Source: Isoetes taiwanensis (taxonomy: Eukaryota; Streptophyta; Lycopodiopsida; Isoetales; Isoetaceae). Taken from it: DNA of 64,000 nucleotides. A program made the position numbers and the translations under genes. A model generated the notes under the pieces. That model searched no databases and was not told the origin of the DNA. It worked only from the letters and a program-made list of their open reading frames with translations. The stretch is from contig JAJEKV010000025.1 in NCBI GenBank assembly GCA_021234155.1, forward strand, positions 14,488,445 through 14,552,444, in the 5' to 3' direction. Positions within the stretch are counted from its first letter, which is position 1. Each line of letters opens with the position of its first letter. Below, piece after piece: positions 46,812-57,700 of the stretch.

Positions 46812-49800
46812 TTAACTCCGTGCTTGGATTCGTGTGCTTCAACTTCACTCTGATGCCTCGTGGCAAAATTGAAGTTTTGCAATATCCTCGCCATGCAAAG
46901 GGCTTTTTTGATTTGCAAGGCGTTGGTGTATTATTATTCACTTTAACAGAGGTTCTGAAAATTTTGTTGCACAAAATGTAGATCATCGTAAACCGTTTAA
47001 AAGAAATCTACGTGGTGATCACCCCGCGGCTAAGGCAAAACGAAAGCAAAGATAGTTCGCAAATGAATCTTTGACCCAAATATTGAAGGCCCACCTCGCC
47101 ACTAAATATCCCTACAAATACCCCCGATCCGCTTATGGGCTTATTCACATGGAGTTTTTGCCACGGCTGACAACGCAGCTTTTAACAAAGAATCCCCGCC
47201 TTTATCGCCAAAGGCCCGCGATCGCCGCCGCGGATCGCCGCTGGCCTGAAACTCCAAAACGGGCCGAAAAGCTCGCTCGCTCACCGATCAAGACGAAATC
47301 AGCCACCCGAGATTATCCTTCATGTGATCGCTACATTAATGCCACCCATTTTTTGCATTTAGAGCAAATACTTGAAGCCGAAGCCGCAAATGCGGACCGC
47401 CCCGAGACTCAAGACCGCGAACGAAAAGCAAGCAGCAGAAAGCGCATAAAGCTTGCTTTTTTCAATTGTTCGACAATATCGAGACGTCCATTCTAGGTTA
47501 GGTTAAACATTGATTTTGCCCATTCTCCGCCCTTTGTGCCGATGTGCTCGTTTCTCAACATCGAGTTCAATCCCTAACAAGCTTTATCGTGGTTACATGT
47601 TACGCCTCCTAAAGATTGCGCTTTGGAGCTTTGAGCCCTCATTTTGTCGCTTTTGTTAAATATGAAATGCCGAATGCCTACATCCCTAAAACTAAGCAAA
47701 GCCTTGTGTGGGTCAATGCGTGATTGGATTCTTGAAATTTCGGTAAAAAGCCTTGTTGACTCCAAGAGAACATTGGCTCCGTGGTCGCCACCATGCCTGA
47801 GGGGTTTGACTAGAACTATGCCATGTGGTTTCTCCATCTTCGCCTGAAAATTCCACGATGCATTACCAAGTGCCCGGCCATTCTTTTGCACGCATTGAGG
47901 TGCCTCGCTTTTCCATTTTCTCATTCTCGATGCATTAGAAAAAATTGTATACAATGAGCCCCCGTTGATCCGAGGAATTGGGGAAGTCCGGTTGCTCATT
48001 TTGGGCAAACCCAAGAACAAATTTCAACGATAGAATGAAGCCATGGAACTTCATGCAAGGTGAGACTTTTGCACTCATTGTTGCTTTTTTCCAGCTTGTT
48101 TTGCTAACTCTAATATACAACACAAAACAAAACCCCCTTTCAAACCATTAATAACCCCAAAACCCAACAAGAACCATGAAACTAAACGACAAAGAAGAAA
48201 CATGAAAACACACCCCTGCCACCGAAGTATAACCCTCCCCGGCTAAAGACCTAATGGCTTCTTCACTATGACATAACTTAGATTACCAAGCCATTCAAGA
48301 TCGAAAAGATCTATTTCAATTAGTAAAACTTTGAAAACTAAATAGTCTCTACAATGTACCATTTGCAAACATATACAAAGTAAGGAAAACAACGAAACTT
48401 TTCAATACCTAGGTTGGCGTCTTTTCTTTGTCACTTCTTGATGTTCATCGATTTTATCGCCCGTGAATCTATAGAGTAGCAAGATCATTTAGCTACAATA
48501 AATGCATAAACAGAGACAGATATTAAATCGCTACAATTTTTTTTTACCTATGGCAGCCTCTTTTTTTCGTTGAGTTTCCAGCTTTATTTAGGCTAGCCAT
48601 TGCCTCTTGCTATAATTTGCAAATGCTGGATACAACTTCCTTGACAAAGTCACATGTTATGTAAGATAAATGATCAACAATGTAACTGATAAAATCCTAC
48701 GCTACTTTTTCATGGAAGTTATGCATATAGAATGTAGATATTGCAATGTAAAAACATATTCTCCTGGAAACGCTATCAGAGGACGATCAGATGATCGATG
48801 AGTTTAAAATTTTATCTAACTCATAGAAAACATTCATCTATGGATGTGGATATACAACTTGGTTGCTACACATTTGGATAGCATCTCAATCACAAAAATT
48901 CTAGTTATTTATTTCGTAGTAGGTAGCTTGCAGGTTTATAGTCGATTTGTGAATCCCATACCCTTTTTTTTTAGTTGCTTCGACCTCATTCTGGTAAGCA
49001 AACTAAATGCAAGATTTTTTAGTGTGTCTTTATCATTTGAACCTCTCTTCTCCATTTTAAAATCTTGTTCAAGCCCTGAAGGAAAGGCACCCAACTCGAA
49101 AAGTTTCATCAGCTTTCATTTGGCAAATCCTTCTTCCATGTTATTTATTTTAACTCTGGCGTCCATGGGTTCTGCTGGATGGTTTTAAGTTGTTCAAACC
49201 CTTGTTATATAAGATTATAACTATTATTAAGAAGCTCTCGGGAGCCAAATATCTAGATCAAAATTCAAACATACAAAGAAACGTAAAATATGCTCTCTGC
49301 TAACAAAAACTGATTCAATTAAAAAAATAAATGCGTGTATATGTAGGATAGACGGCAAAGCTGCTAAAAAATGTGATGCCAAAACTCTTGGACGTAATTT
49401 GCACCATAGCCATAGCTATGGCAATGATAGGCACATCACCATGATGATAATGAATTAAAGCTTATTAGATCCATGCAGAATTTCCAGATTAAACACCATA
49501 GCTTAACAATGGTTTGTTTGAGTGGGAAAGGACATCTTGACAACGACGACTTGGTCAATCTTGCATTCACGTCCATGCTCCAAAGAAAACAAAGCACATT
49601 TTATTTTGTACATGAAATTAACATGAAATATGCTTCATGCCATGCCTGTCATGAAGTGAATTCAAAACCCACAAGTTTAGAATGGGAAGGCTTTACAAAG
49701 TTATTTCCCTTTGTATTTTGTTGTTTTCAACTTCTCTGATCATTGCCCCTGTGTTGAATAAACATTAGGATCCGTGCCGAGATGTCCATTACCATTATCT

Positions 49801-50930
49801 TTCAATGACATAAGAGTATCTCAAGGGTTATATCCTCCCACTTAAATATGACATGACATAATATTTGCTCAGATTTGTTGAAATGTGTCAAAGGGGTATG
49901 CACGGTGAGGAATTCCAACCTATATGAGGCACCTGGATGCATCATTATTGATCTACCATCCTAGATTTTTTTGACCTACCCTTTGCATGCCCTTGCCCAA
50001 CCTACACCACATCCGCTTTAATTTTAAAGATCCTCATCTCTGGCAAAGCAATCCATGATGGGATATTTATAGTTTTTGCAGAGATTGAAGCAGACAATCC
50101 CGTTCTGCTTTCACCATTTTGCCACCCAATTTTGAGAGTTCTGGCTCTTGCAGAATTAGAATAGACTAACTCAAGTTTAGAATTTAACTCAATGAGCAAG
50201 AATTATTGCCCTTCCTCGCCTTTCGGCTAGTCCGGCCGATCGAATAACCACAATCAGAATAACAAAATGATCATCTTTGAAGCTTCTAGTTGGCCTTGCC
50301 ACCTCTAAAACCTTGCATTATTGAAGAAATTACTCGATTTGAGTTAATCATCGTCGATTGAAGCCATTCCGCGGGTAACCCACCTAAATTACTTTGATCG
50401 TTTAATTTTGGGTCTTAATTTTGAAAGGCTTAAATGTTGCCGAGCTGAAATTTTGCCTCGAAATTTTCCACCGACGTATAACGTACCAAAGCGGCCCGAA
50501 ATTTTGAGTAAATTTAAATTTCAAAAAGAACATTCGGGCCAACTAATTTTAATAGCTTGAAAGTTTGTCCACGGTTCCGCCACATTGGCATAAATATAAA
50601 GAAAAATTTTGTTGATTGTCGACATTTTCTCTTCTACAGAACTTTGATCCGGCGTCTACGCCAGAGGTAAAATCGGCCCGCTTCTTGTGCTTGGAGGTTT
50701 AAATCGCTTCTTTCTTGCTTAGCGCCTTTGGAGCCATCATTTCTTGATATTTTGAGGGTTCTTGGCGAAGTTATGGAGGATTTTTTGAAAATCTTCGCTT
50801 TTATAGAGCTTTGTTTGCAACTTCTTCCATTTTGGCCGAAGTTCGTCTTTGGGTTGCATCTGGGGTAATCTTGTTTTAACATTAGTTTTTTATATTTTGT
50901 TCTTTTCTAATGTTTCTTTTCTTGCAGATT
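46812..50930. other. Gene-poor region with unassigned ORFs
   Basis: Frames at 47071-47496 (+, 141 residues, R-rich) and 47574-48020 (-, 148 residues) are the longest. Neither has a recognised motif. 47.05-47.5 kb is C-rich, like the gypsy-derived left side of the window, and CCCTACAAATACCCC near 47108 could be an LTR TATA region. 48.1-50.9 kb holds nothing I can support. Confidence 0.3.
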
Positions 50931-50977
50931 TCGCTAGCTAAAGAAATAGTAGAGTAAGATCACGTTGTCTTGAGGAA

Positions 50978-51140
50978 ATGGCTGGAATGAAATGCTTCAT
51001 AGTTTTATTTTCTGTGTTTTATAGCATGAACGTGTGTGCAAGTGGTTTGGACCCTACTTTTGAGCTAAATGCACTTCGGGAAGCTTGTGGTGTTAATCTT
51101 TTTACCCCATTGTTGGATTTGAATCATTGGATCTATTGAA
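50978..51140 (+). CDS. Possible secreted-protein first exon, unrecognised
   Basis: From ATG at 50978 the frame reads a Lys-flanked hydrophobic N-terminus (KCFIVLFSVFYSMNVCASG), which looks like a signal peptide with a plausible cleavage after CASG. LDPTFELNALREACGVNLF and TPLLDLNHW follow before a stop at 51137. A splice-acceptor-like TTTCTTTTCTTGCAG lies about 50 bases upstream, so ATG would be in the first coding exon. Downstream frames (FQGPELDNFVAEIQNECLKK; LDPNLIEEAKGEAGMALKAS) could be later parts displaced by indels. The family was not recognised. It could be the 5' part of the recombinase gene that follows, but a signal peptide there would be odd. Confidence 0.3.
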
Positions 51141-51655
51141 TAAGTTTCAGGGCCCGGAACTTGATAACTTTGTTGCAGAAATCCAGAATGAGTGTTTAAA
51201 GAAGATCAAGCTTGTGGTGATGATATAGTGTTGATAAGGATGAGTTCTTTGCTTTGGACCCGAATTTGATTGAAGAGGCAAAAGGGGAGGCGGGGATGGC
51301 CCTAAAGGCCTCACTAATTGGGCTAGAAGGAGGTTCGATAGTTGGAGATCACGATTTATATTGGATTGCAGGATCCCAATTGAAGAAATCCATGTAGTTG
51401 AACCGGCCGAAAATGCTCATGAAATTTATGTTGCATATCAAGAAAAAGAACAAGGAGGTTTATCCACATGGAATGTATGATTCTAGACTTTAATTTCTTT
51501 AAGTTGTTTAATTTGTTACAGTTTACTTTAGATTTTAGATACAATTGTTTGATTTGTTAGGGTTTAGGATAGGATTTTTTAGTGTCACTTTTCTTCGCTA
51601 GGATTTAGGGTAGGTTTTTTGTTAGGATTTAAGGTAGTTTTTCTCGATAGATTAT

Positions 51656-52785
51656 TTGTTTTTCAGTAGTCTTAGTGTGTTGTGTAGGACATTTGGCAGG
51701 ATTTTAAGAAAGAAACAAGAGGTTAGGGTTGGTCAGACTGGTATTGAGGAGCATCCATTCAATATCTTAAAGTTTGATGTGTTCAAAAAAAGTACATATG
51801 TCTTTGTAGTAGTTATAAGAAGATCCAGGTTACTTGGAGTTAAGGGTAAGAAGAAGAAAGCACCTGTTATCCCATTCAGTGTCGAGAGTCATGCTCGCAG
51901 ATGTTGATCATCAAATTTACCATCCTAAGGGTTGTCAAAAACGTCTTTGCTTTTATATCTGCAGTAGGTTTGGGATCAGGGCGGTTAAGGAAATTTGGAA
52001 TTCAAAGGTCTATCAATTTTCCTTGGAGATTAGTGAGAGTGGCAAGTTTGTGAAATATGAGGAAGCGCAAGGCAAAAAAAATTATAATCATTACGCTACG
52101 CCGTTTTGAAGACCATCATTTTAGGGATCCAAAAGTGGAGTTATGAGGAAGATTTCGTCTTTACCTACAAAAACAATACATGCGGAGGCATTTACCTTCA
52201 AGACAATTTGGGGCTGAGGATAAGATGGAGGGCACACTATTTTTTACTGCGATTGATAACTCGTGCAGTAACGTAAGTTGTGATTTCATTTGTTTATTTG
52301 TTTTTTTGCCTTAGATCTTTACTTGAATTACATAAGCTTGTTATATTTTTCTATTTTCGGTTTGGTACCATAAGCAAAGGGTTGGGACAAATCAGGTTAT
52401 GAAATGGCTTAAAGTCATGGGTCAGACCGTGAATGCTGATATTTGCAACAAGTCTGGACGCATGATTTTGGTGACGCGATTGGCATTGGCTGGTGTACCA
52501 TTTTTGAAGTGAGGATGTAGGTTATAGGTCATAACACGTATGCCGCCTATCACAAGTAAGGTTTTCCCGCTTTTTATCATTTTTTTATTATTGTTAGCTA
52601 AAGTGTATATTCAATCTTTGTTCACTTTCTTTGTAATTAGATATGACAGGAGCAAAGAAGTTCAAGTCGACACGGCTATGTCTATTCTGTCGAAGCCTGT
52701 TGATGATAATGGGAAGCTTCGAGTGTATGACGAGGTCCTTGGCGAGCAAATGAATAATAAGCGGAAGATGTTATTTGGAGTGTAG
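51656..52785 (+). pseudogene. ZMYM/QRICH1-like tyrosine recombinase, Crypton-like
   Basis: Exon-like pieces on the + strand align in order with the DUF3504/tyrosine-recombinase region shared by ZMYM2, QRICH1 and Crypton transposases. KKKKAPVIPFSVES comes first, then FGIRAVKEIWNSK and FSLEISESGKFVKYEEAQGKK (near 51965-52070; usual form FG-R---EH--L). FFTAIDNSCSN ends at a GT donor (52273). QRVGTNQVMKWLK and NKSGRMILVTRLALAGVP follow from 52375, then VIGHNTYAAYHK to a donor at 52556, and YDRSKEVQVD from 52641 to the stop at 52785. Exon phases agree at both introns. Box-II HxxR appears as KSGR, so the His is lost. The GH and Tyr positions are present. A missing T and an in-frame TAG lie between AGVP and VIGH, and more breaks occur upstream. 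Decayed transposase or host-derived gene. Confidence 0.6.
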
Positions 52786-52844
52786 GATGATCGTACTTCA
52801 AATGGCTTGTTGTTCCCAAGGTGTAATCGTAAAGATTTCTTATT

Positions 52845-52972
52845 GAACCAAGCTTTTTTTTTTTTTTTTTTTTGAAGAATATAAGAATATATTAAACCAC
52901 TAGAATGCGATCAAGTACAATGCTAAGTGTGGTGCTAAGAAATGAAGCGCCCATCATGAACCAAGCTTTTTT
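52845..52972 (-). mobile_element. Retroposon 3' end with 15-bp target-site duplication
   Basis: GAACCAAGCTTTTTT occurs at 52845-52859 and again at 52958-52972. The roughly 100 bases between begin with the rest of a long T run (the complement of a poly(A) tail) and then GAAGAATATAAGAATATATT. The layout is a - strand SINE or 5'-truncated LINE inserted with a 15-bp target duplication. No Pol III boxes are visible, so a truncated LINE is slightly favoured. Confidence 0.7.
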
Positions 52973-52985
52973 CATTCAATATCTT

Positions 52986-55010
52986 ATATTATAATGTTTT
53001 GGCGTAAGTAGTGCATCGAGCCCTAAATTGGGCGGTTGAGATTTAACTTAGCAGGTGAACGGCCCAGATAGCCCGTAGTTCTCTTTTGGCTTTTTTTGGC
53101 CCGTAGTTCTCTTTTTTGGCTTTTTTTTTTTCCCCCGTAGTTCTCCTTTTTCCGAGGAGGTCAGAGGAACGATCCCCTTCCATGTACCTTCAAGCTCACG
53201 CTCAAACTTGATTGCACCTTCGATTGCCGATGGCGATTCGGCGCCCCCCGCTTGTTAAGCCAATAAATTTTGAACCCGATGGTGCGATGCTTCGGTTCTC
53301 ACCAGAATTTCTAAGAGTATCCAGGGGATGTCGAAAGGTTTATATGCTTAAAACCGGTTCATGTTAAGGACTAGGATCAATACTTCGAAATCCTCTTTTG
53401 TTGGGAATGTATTTCGAGCATCATCGAAGTGTCTCCAAGTGCCCTATCTTAACTATGTTCTTGGACCATGTATGCATTGAAAACTTTATGAGCCGCATAT
53501 TTGAAAGAAATGGTTTCAAGTTCAGCAGAAACATCTTTCCTTGAATCATACGAATGCCTGAATTTGATGCATTTATAAGGCATTGGTTTGAAATTCTTAT
53601 AAAGATTTCTAGATCCATAAACCAAGATATAAATGAAATGATAAGTACTTTGTTATGCTTTTTGTTGTCCCTTTGTCTTTAATTTTCTAAGTGTCGATGT
53701 TTATTTTTTATTCCATACGCCACAAAGATTGTTATTTCGCGGAATTGGAGATTCTTGAATGTCTAAAGCGCCTTTGGCCTTCGTAAAACCATGCCCATGC
53801 AAGGAAAATATGACCGCAAAGTGGGCGATCCCGGATTACTCTTATGAATATAAAATAAGGTTGTCCATTGAGCTTAACGCGACAAGATCGCCTTCAACTT
53901 CCATGGGATGTTAGTGAGGCATTCATGTGAGATATGCCGAGACTTCTAAGTTGGTGTTGGTGTTATTGAAGGCACAAATTCCACTATGCGAGAATTTCCA
54001 TGTTTTGATGAAGCAAAGTGGCCTTTTCGCAACCAATAAGCAATCATGATATTGAAGGTTAGGGATTATTCCCTCATGCATACTGGATTTTATAATCCTC
54101 ATCAATAAATCGTAAGTAAATGTGTTGCATCTGCACAAGGCTATTATACAAAATTTGAAACGGCGTGTTATGGAGGTGAAATGGAATCTATTATTAACAA
54201 TTGGATATTCTAGATGGCTCTGTTTTTGTAAACCGTGTCATATTTTGGAAGAGATGTGTTTATCCAACAATGAGCTCCACGTATATCAACTTCTCACCCA
54301 TGGAATGACTATGAGGAGCTAGGGAAATGGATAACATTACATCACGATGGTGATAGAAAATATAGAGTTGCTTTTCATATTGGATCTACCAAGGCAAATA
54401 GAAGACTTTGTATGGCAAATCAATTTATTGTTATTCTTCTTCTTTAAACCCCGTGTGGTAATATGAGGGCACTGCTAGGTGAAACTAATTGAAGCTGCAA
54501 TTCAATCAATATTCACTTTTGTCGGCCAATTTAAACATCTTTACTTTCTTTGTTGTTTATGAATAAACGAATTTGAAGAATATGGAAAATGCTCATGGAT
54601 AATGACACTCATGGAGCTTGCAAGGAAACACTTAAGGATATTATTTGTTGTAGTGCTTTCTACAATGGAGTGTGTTTGGCGCCATGACAATGACAATTGT
54701 TTCAGATAAAATGGACTTGAGCAAGCATTGCTTTTTCGTATATTCTGCTAATGTTACTTCGTATAACTTTTACTTGATTTAACTTATAATATAAGCAATA
54801 AACATCCAGTATCATTCATTATCTTCATGTAACATACATAAAGTAACCGACATCGATACAAAGTTCAACATTGTTTTGATATTGTTTACATAATCCATGG
54901 AAAACGTTGTTAAAGCTTTGAAAAAAAAATTGTTATAATAAGAAGTTACAAAAGTTGGCTTATTACTGCAAGCCCTTCTTATTGCGGCCAAAACATTTAC
55001 AGGCCGAACT
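52986..55010. other. Gene-poor region ending at a Helitron terminus
   Basis: TAGCCCGTAGTTCTCTTT-type short repeats occur near 53085-53145. Frames up to 71 residues lack motifs. The 5' part of the Helitron ending at 55041 must lie here or further left. Confidence 0.3.
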
Positions 55011-55013
55011 TAT

Positions 55014-55041
55014 GCCCAGCAACGCTGGGCACCGTTACTAG
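55014..55041 (+). mobile_element. Helitron 3' terminus, family H1 copy a
   Basis: GCCCAGC (55014-55020) and GCTGGGC (55024-55030) form a perfect 7-bp stem with an AAC loop. ACCGTTA and CTAG (55038-55041) follow, then T. Stem, about 11-base spacing, CTRR end and host T all fit the canonical Helitron 3' end. GCACCGTTACTAGT matches the end at 60705, indicating one family. Confidence 0.75.
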
Positions 55042-56813
55042 TTTATAATTTAATGTTGTCTAGCAGGTTCTTGTGGCTTCTTGAATTGTCGCTGCTATGA
55101 ATTCTGAAGATAATGGTGCTATGGAAGGCGAATGTTCTACTAAGTGCAAAAAATAGGTAATCTTATCTATTGTTTAAATTTGGTTTTTTCGGCACCCCAA
55201 AAACTTTTTAGATTTTTTCTTTAACTTGATTTCCTAAGATTTCGAGGGTTTTGGCGGCCGGAAAACAATTCCGATTTGCCAAAAATCGGAAAAATTTCCT
55301 CAACTTTGATTTGGGATTTCAATTTTTCCCCTTTCTGATTTCGGCCCTTCTAATCCGGCATGCATGTGCGACGATGAAGGGCATGGAGGACGGGTGGAGT
55401 AGCTAGGAGCTTTTTAATGTCTATGTTTCAGGCTCTACATTGGCTAGGGTTAAGACGAAATCTGTGGATCCGGCTGGTTCATTTTTATTCTATAATTTGA
55501 ATTGCATATGTTTCTTAGGTATTAGGTCGTTGGATTTTTTTGCAGTTTATTTCGTTTGCATGGCCGTGAACATGGAGTTACCAGGTCGATTTAAGCCGCA
55601 TGTTCCTTTCCTCAGCAGAGACGACCCACTTTTGCACAGAGGAGATTGATAGATGGAAGGATTGTTTGGCTAACTTGATTACTTTTCTCGGGCCGATTTT
55701 GCAAAGAAGTTACGGTAGAATCAAACATTAGCACAACTCGAGTTAAGAAAAGGCATGCAACTTTGATTTACGCCTTTTTCCAAGATCGCGATGCTCATAT
55801 TTACAGGTTTGTAGCAATTTTGTTCAACCTATTCTATACCTTTTAACATACTTAGACGCTACTATAATGCATCTGAATCTGGTTTATTGTTGATAAGCAG
55901 TTTTTGCAATAGTGCTTTTCTACATTGTATGTAATTTAGATTGCTTTCTTAATGAAATTCTCTGAGGCAAAATCTCCTGCTTGAGCAATTCTTTTGTTTG
56001 TATGATGGAGTATTAGATCCTTATTACAATCTTAGATGGAGGAAAAACTTAACTTGAAGGAATTTGGCTGCAAGATTCCAATGTAGGATTTGAAAAGAGG
56101 TCTATAGCTTATAATATATGTATTTTTCCAAAGTTCAGCCAAATTTAAGGTGGAAAATGTTTTAAATGACAGTCTGAGTTTTTCTAGGGCATTGGATGTA
56201 GCAATTTCGTTGCCCAAATGTCCTTGACCAAGTCATTTTTGCTACACAAGAATTTGAGCATAAAAACCATTGTGGCAACAACAATGAATGTTGCCCAGCC
56301 AGGTATTGTTTCCTTCTTGAAGTCTTTTGTATGCTACTATTGCTCTGCATAATTTTGATCTTTGCTCTTGCAACATCTAGGAGCAATTAAATGAAGAGGA
56401 ATGTGGTTGCATGTTATTTGATAAGGTTGTTAAGATTGTTGCGGTGCATGGAAGCTCGCTTCGCCCATTTCTTCTCCGTGTCATATTTGTGAGGGCCTCA
56501 AAGCCAGGTCAAGTAAAAAGAGTTAAATGATATTTGCACGTCATTTCTTACGAAGTTGCCATGTTCTCTTCTACGTCATATTTGAATTATGTTGTACATT
56601 TTGGCAGTGATATCTTCTTGCAAGTAGTAGAAATCCAGTCTGAGGGATTGCTTCAGACCAACCATCCCTATTATATTATGTCCATACGAGAATTGTTTAT
56701 AAAACCATATTATATTTTCTAACGAGGTATTATATGCCATATGGTTGCATTGCTTTCTATGTGTTCCTTCCATTTTCTTTTCTATTATGATTTGAGGTTA
56801 TATTAATCTTTTC
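55042..56813. other. Unassigned sequence, possible exon remnants
   Basis: Frames at 55440-55649 and near 56383-56515 (EECGCMLFDKVVKIVAVHGS follows an AG acceptor-like site) look exon-like but belong to no family I recognise, and no consistent splice chain joins them. Confidence 0.3.
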
Positions 56814-57700
56814 GTGTCATTGCCGATATTGACAAAGATGGTGTAGATGAATTGGTTGTTGCCGCTTCCTACTTTTTATGATCGTGAGTAAGAACACCCA
56901 CCCATGTTATATAGTTCATCGTTAATTTCAAAGCAAATGACCCGATAACGGTGGCTTAGGATCATACTTAACATTAACGCCGAAGATAGAGGCTGAAGGA
57001 TGCTAATGGCACCGGTTCTAAAATGCGGTGTATTACGAGAAGCCCGAAAGCATGCCCAAGAATTAGGCAAGTCGGATATTGGAAAAAATATGGCGGGTGC
57101 GTGACGGTCTTTTAATTTGAGACAAGACAAGTAAAGTGGAGTATTCATTTGATTTGAGTACGGATGCGATTGAACAGTGAGCTTACATCTACTCATCACC
57201 AACCGTGGTTGACTTAGATGGTGATGGATACCGACATCATTGTTGGGATGTCTTTTGAGTTTGTTTATGCTTTTAGACCATAATGGTATGCATCTTTATC
57301 TTGCATGCCGAGCAAGAAACTCCTTTTAAGAAAAGTAGGTAACTAGAATTTAATATGTCGCGGTTATCAAGATACATAATTTAAAATTTCGGTATTTAAT
57401 GGAGGGGTGATTTAACATACATGAAGTAATTGGTCTTTCAACTTGCATTTGTATTGGAGTACATATCTTTGTAGGATCTAATATACTTTTACCGTGCATT
57501 TCTTATTTGAGATTGTAGGTACAGTGAGGGTAAATTTTCCGTTGCAAATGGGAGAAATTCAGGGGCAAATTGTAGCAGGAGATATAAATGACGATGGTAA
57601 ACTTGAAATAGTTACGGCTGACACAAGGGACAATGTAGCTGCCTGGGATCCGAATGGGAAGGAAATATGGGAGGTTCATTTAAAGAGACTCATTGCACAG
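56814..57700 (+). pseudogene. DEX1: DEX1 (defective in exine formation 1) fragment
   Basis: DEX1 is a plant membrane-anchored protein with FG-GAP (integrin-alpha-like) calcium-binding repeats needed for pollen or spore wall patterning. Three exons are recognisable. 56814-56887 encodes VIADIDKDGVDELVVAASYF, then a frame change. About 57028-57285 encodes YYEKPES, then KWSIHLDLSTDAIEQ and YIYSSPTVVDLDGDGY with about six 1-2 base indels and an in-frame TGA. 57519-57700 is intact: [40 protein letters not shown] and [16 protein letters not shown], ending at a GT donor. D-x-D-x-DG loops of the repeats are present. The N-terminal half and all exons after LIAQ, including the membrane helix, are absent. 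Splice sites after exons 2 and 3 keep phase. The fragment lies between two ends of one Helitron family, so capture is possible. Confidence 0.75.

Noticed and set aside
47071-48020. 141-residue (+) and 148-residue (-) frames
   Set aside because: Composition driven by C-rich sequence; no recognisable domain. Kept only as part of a region note.
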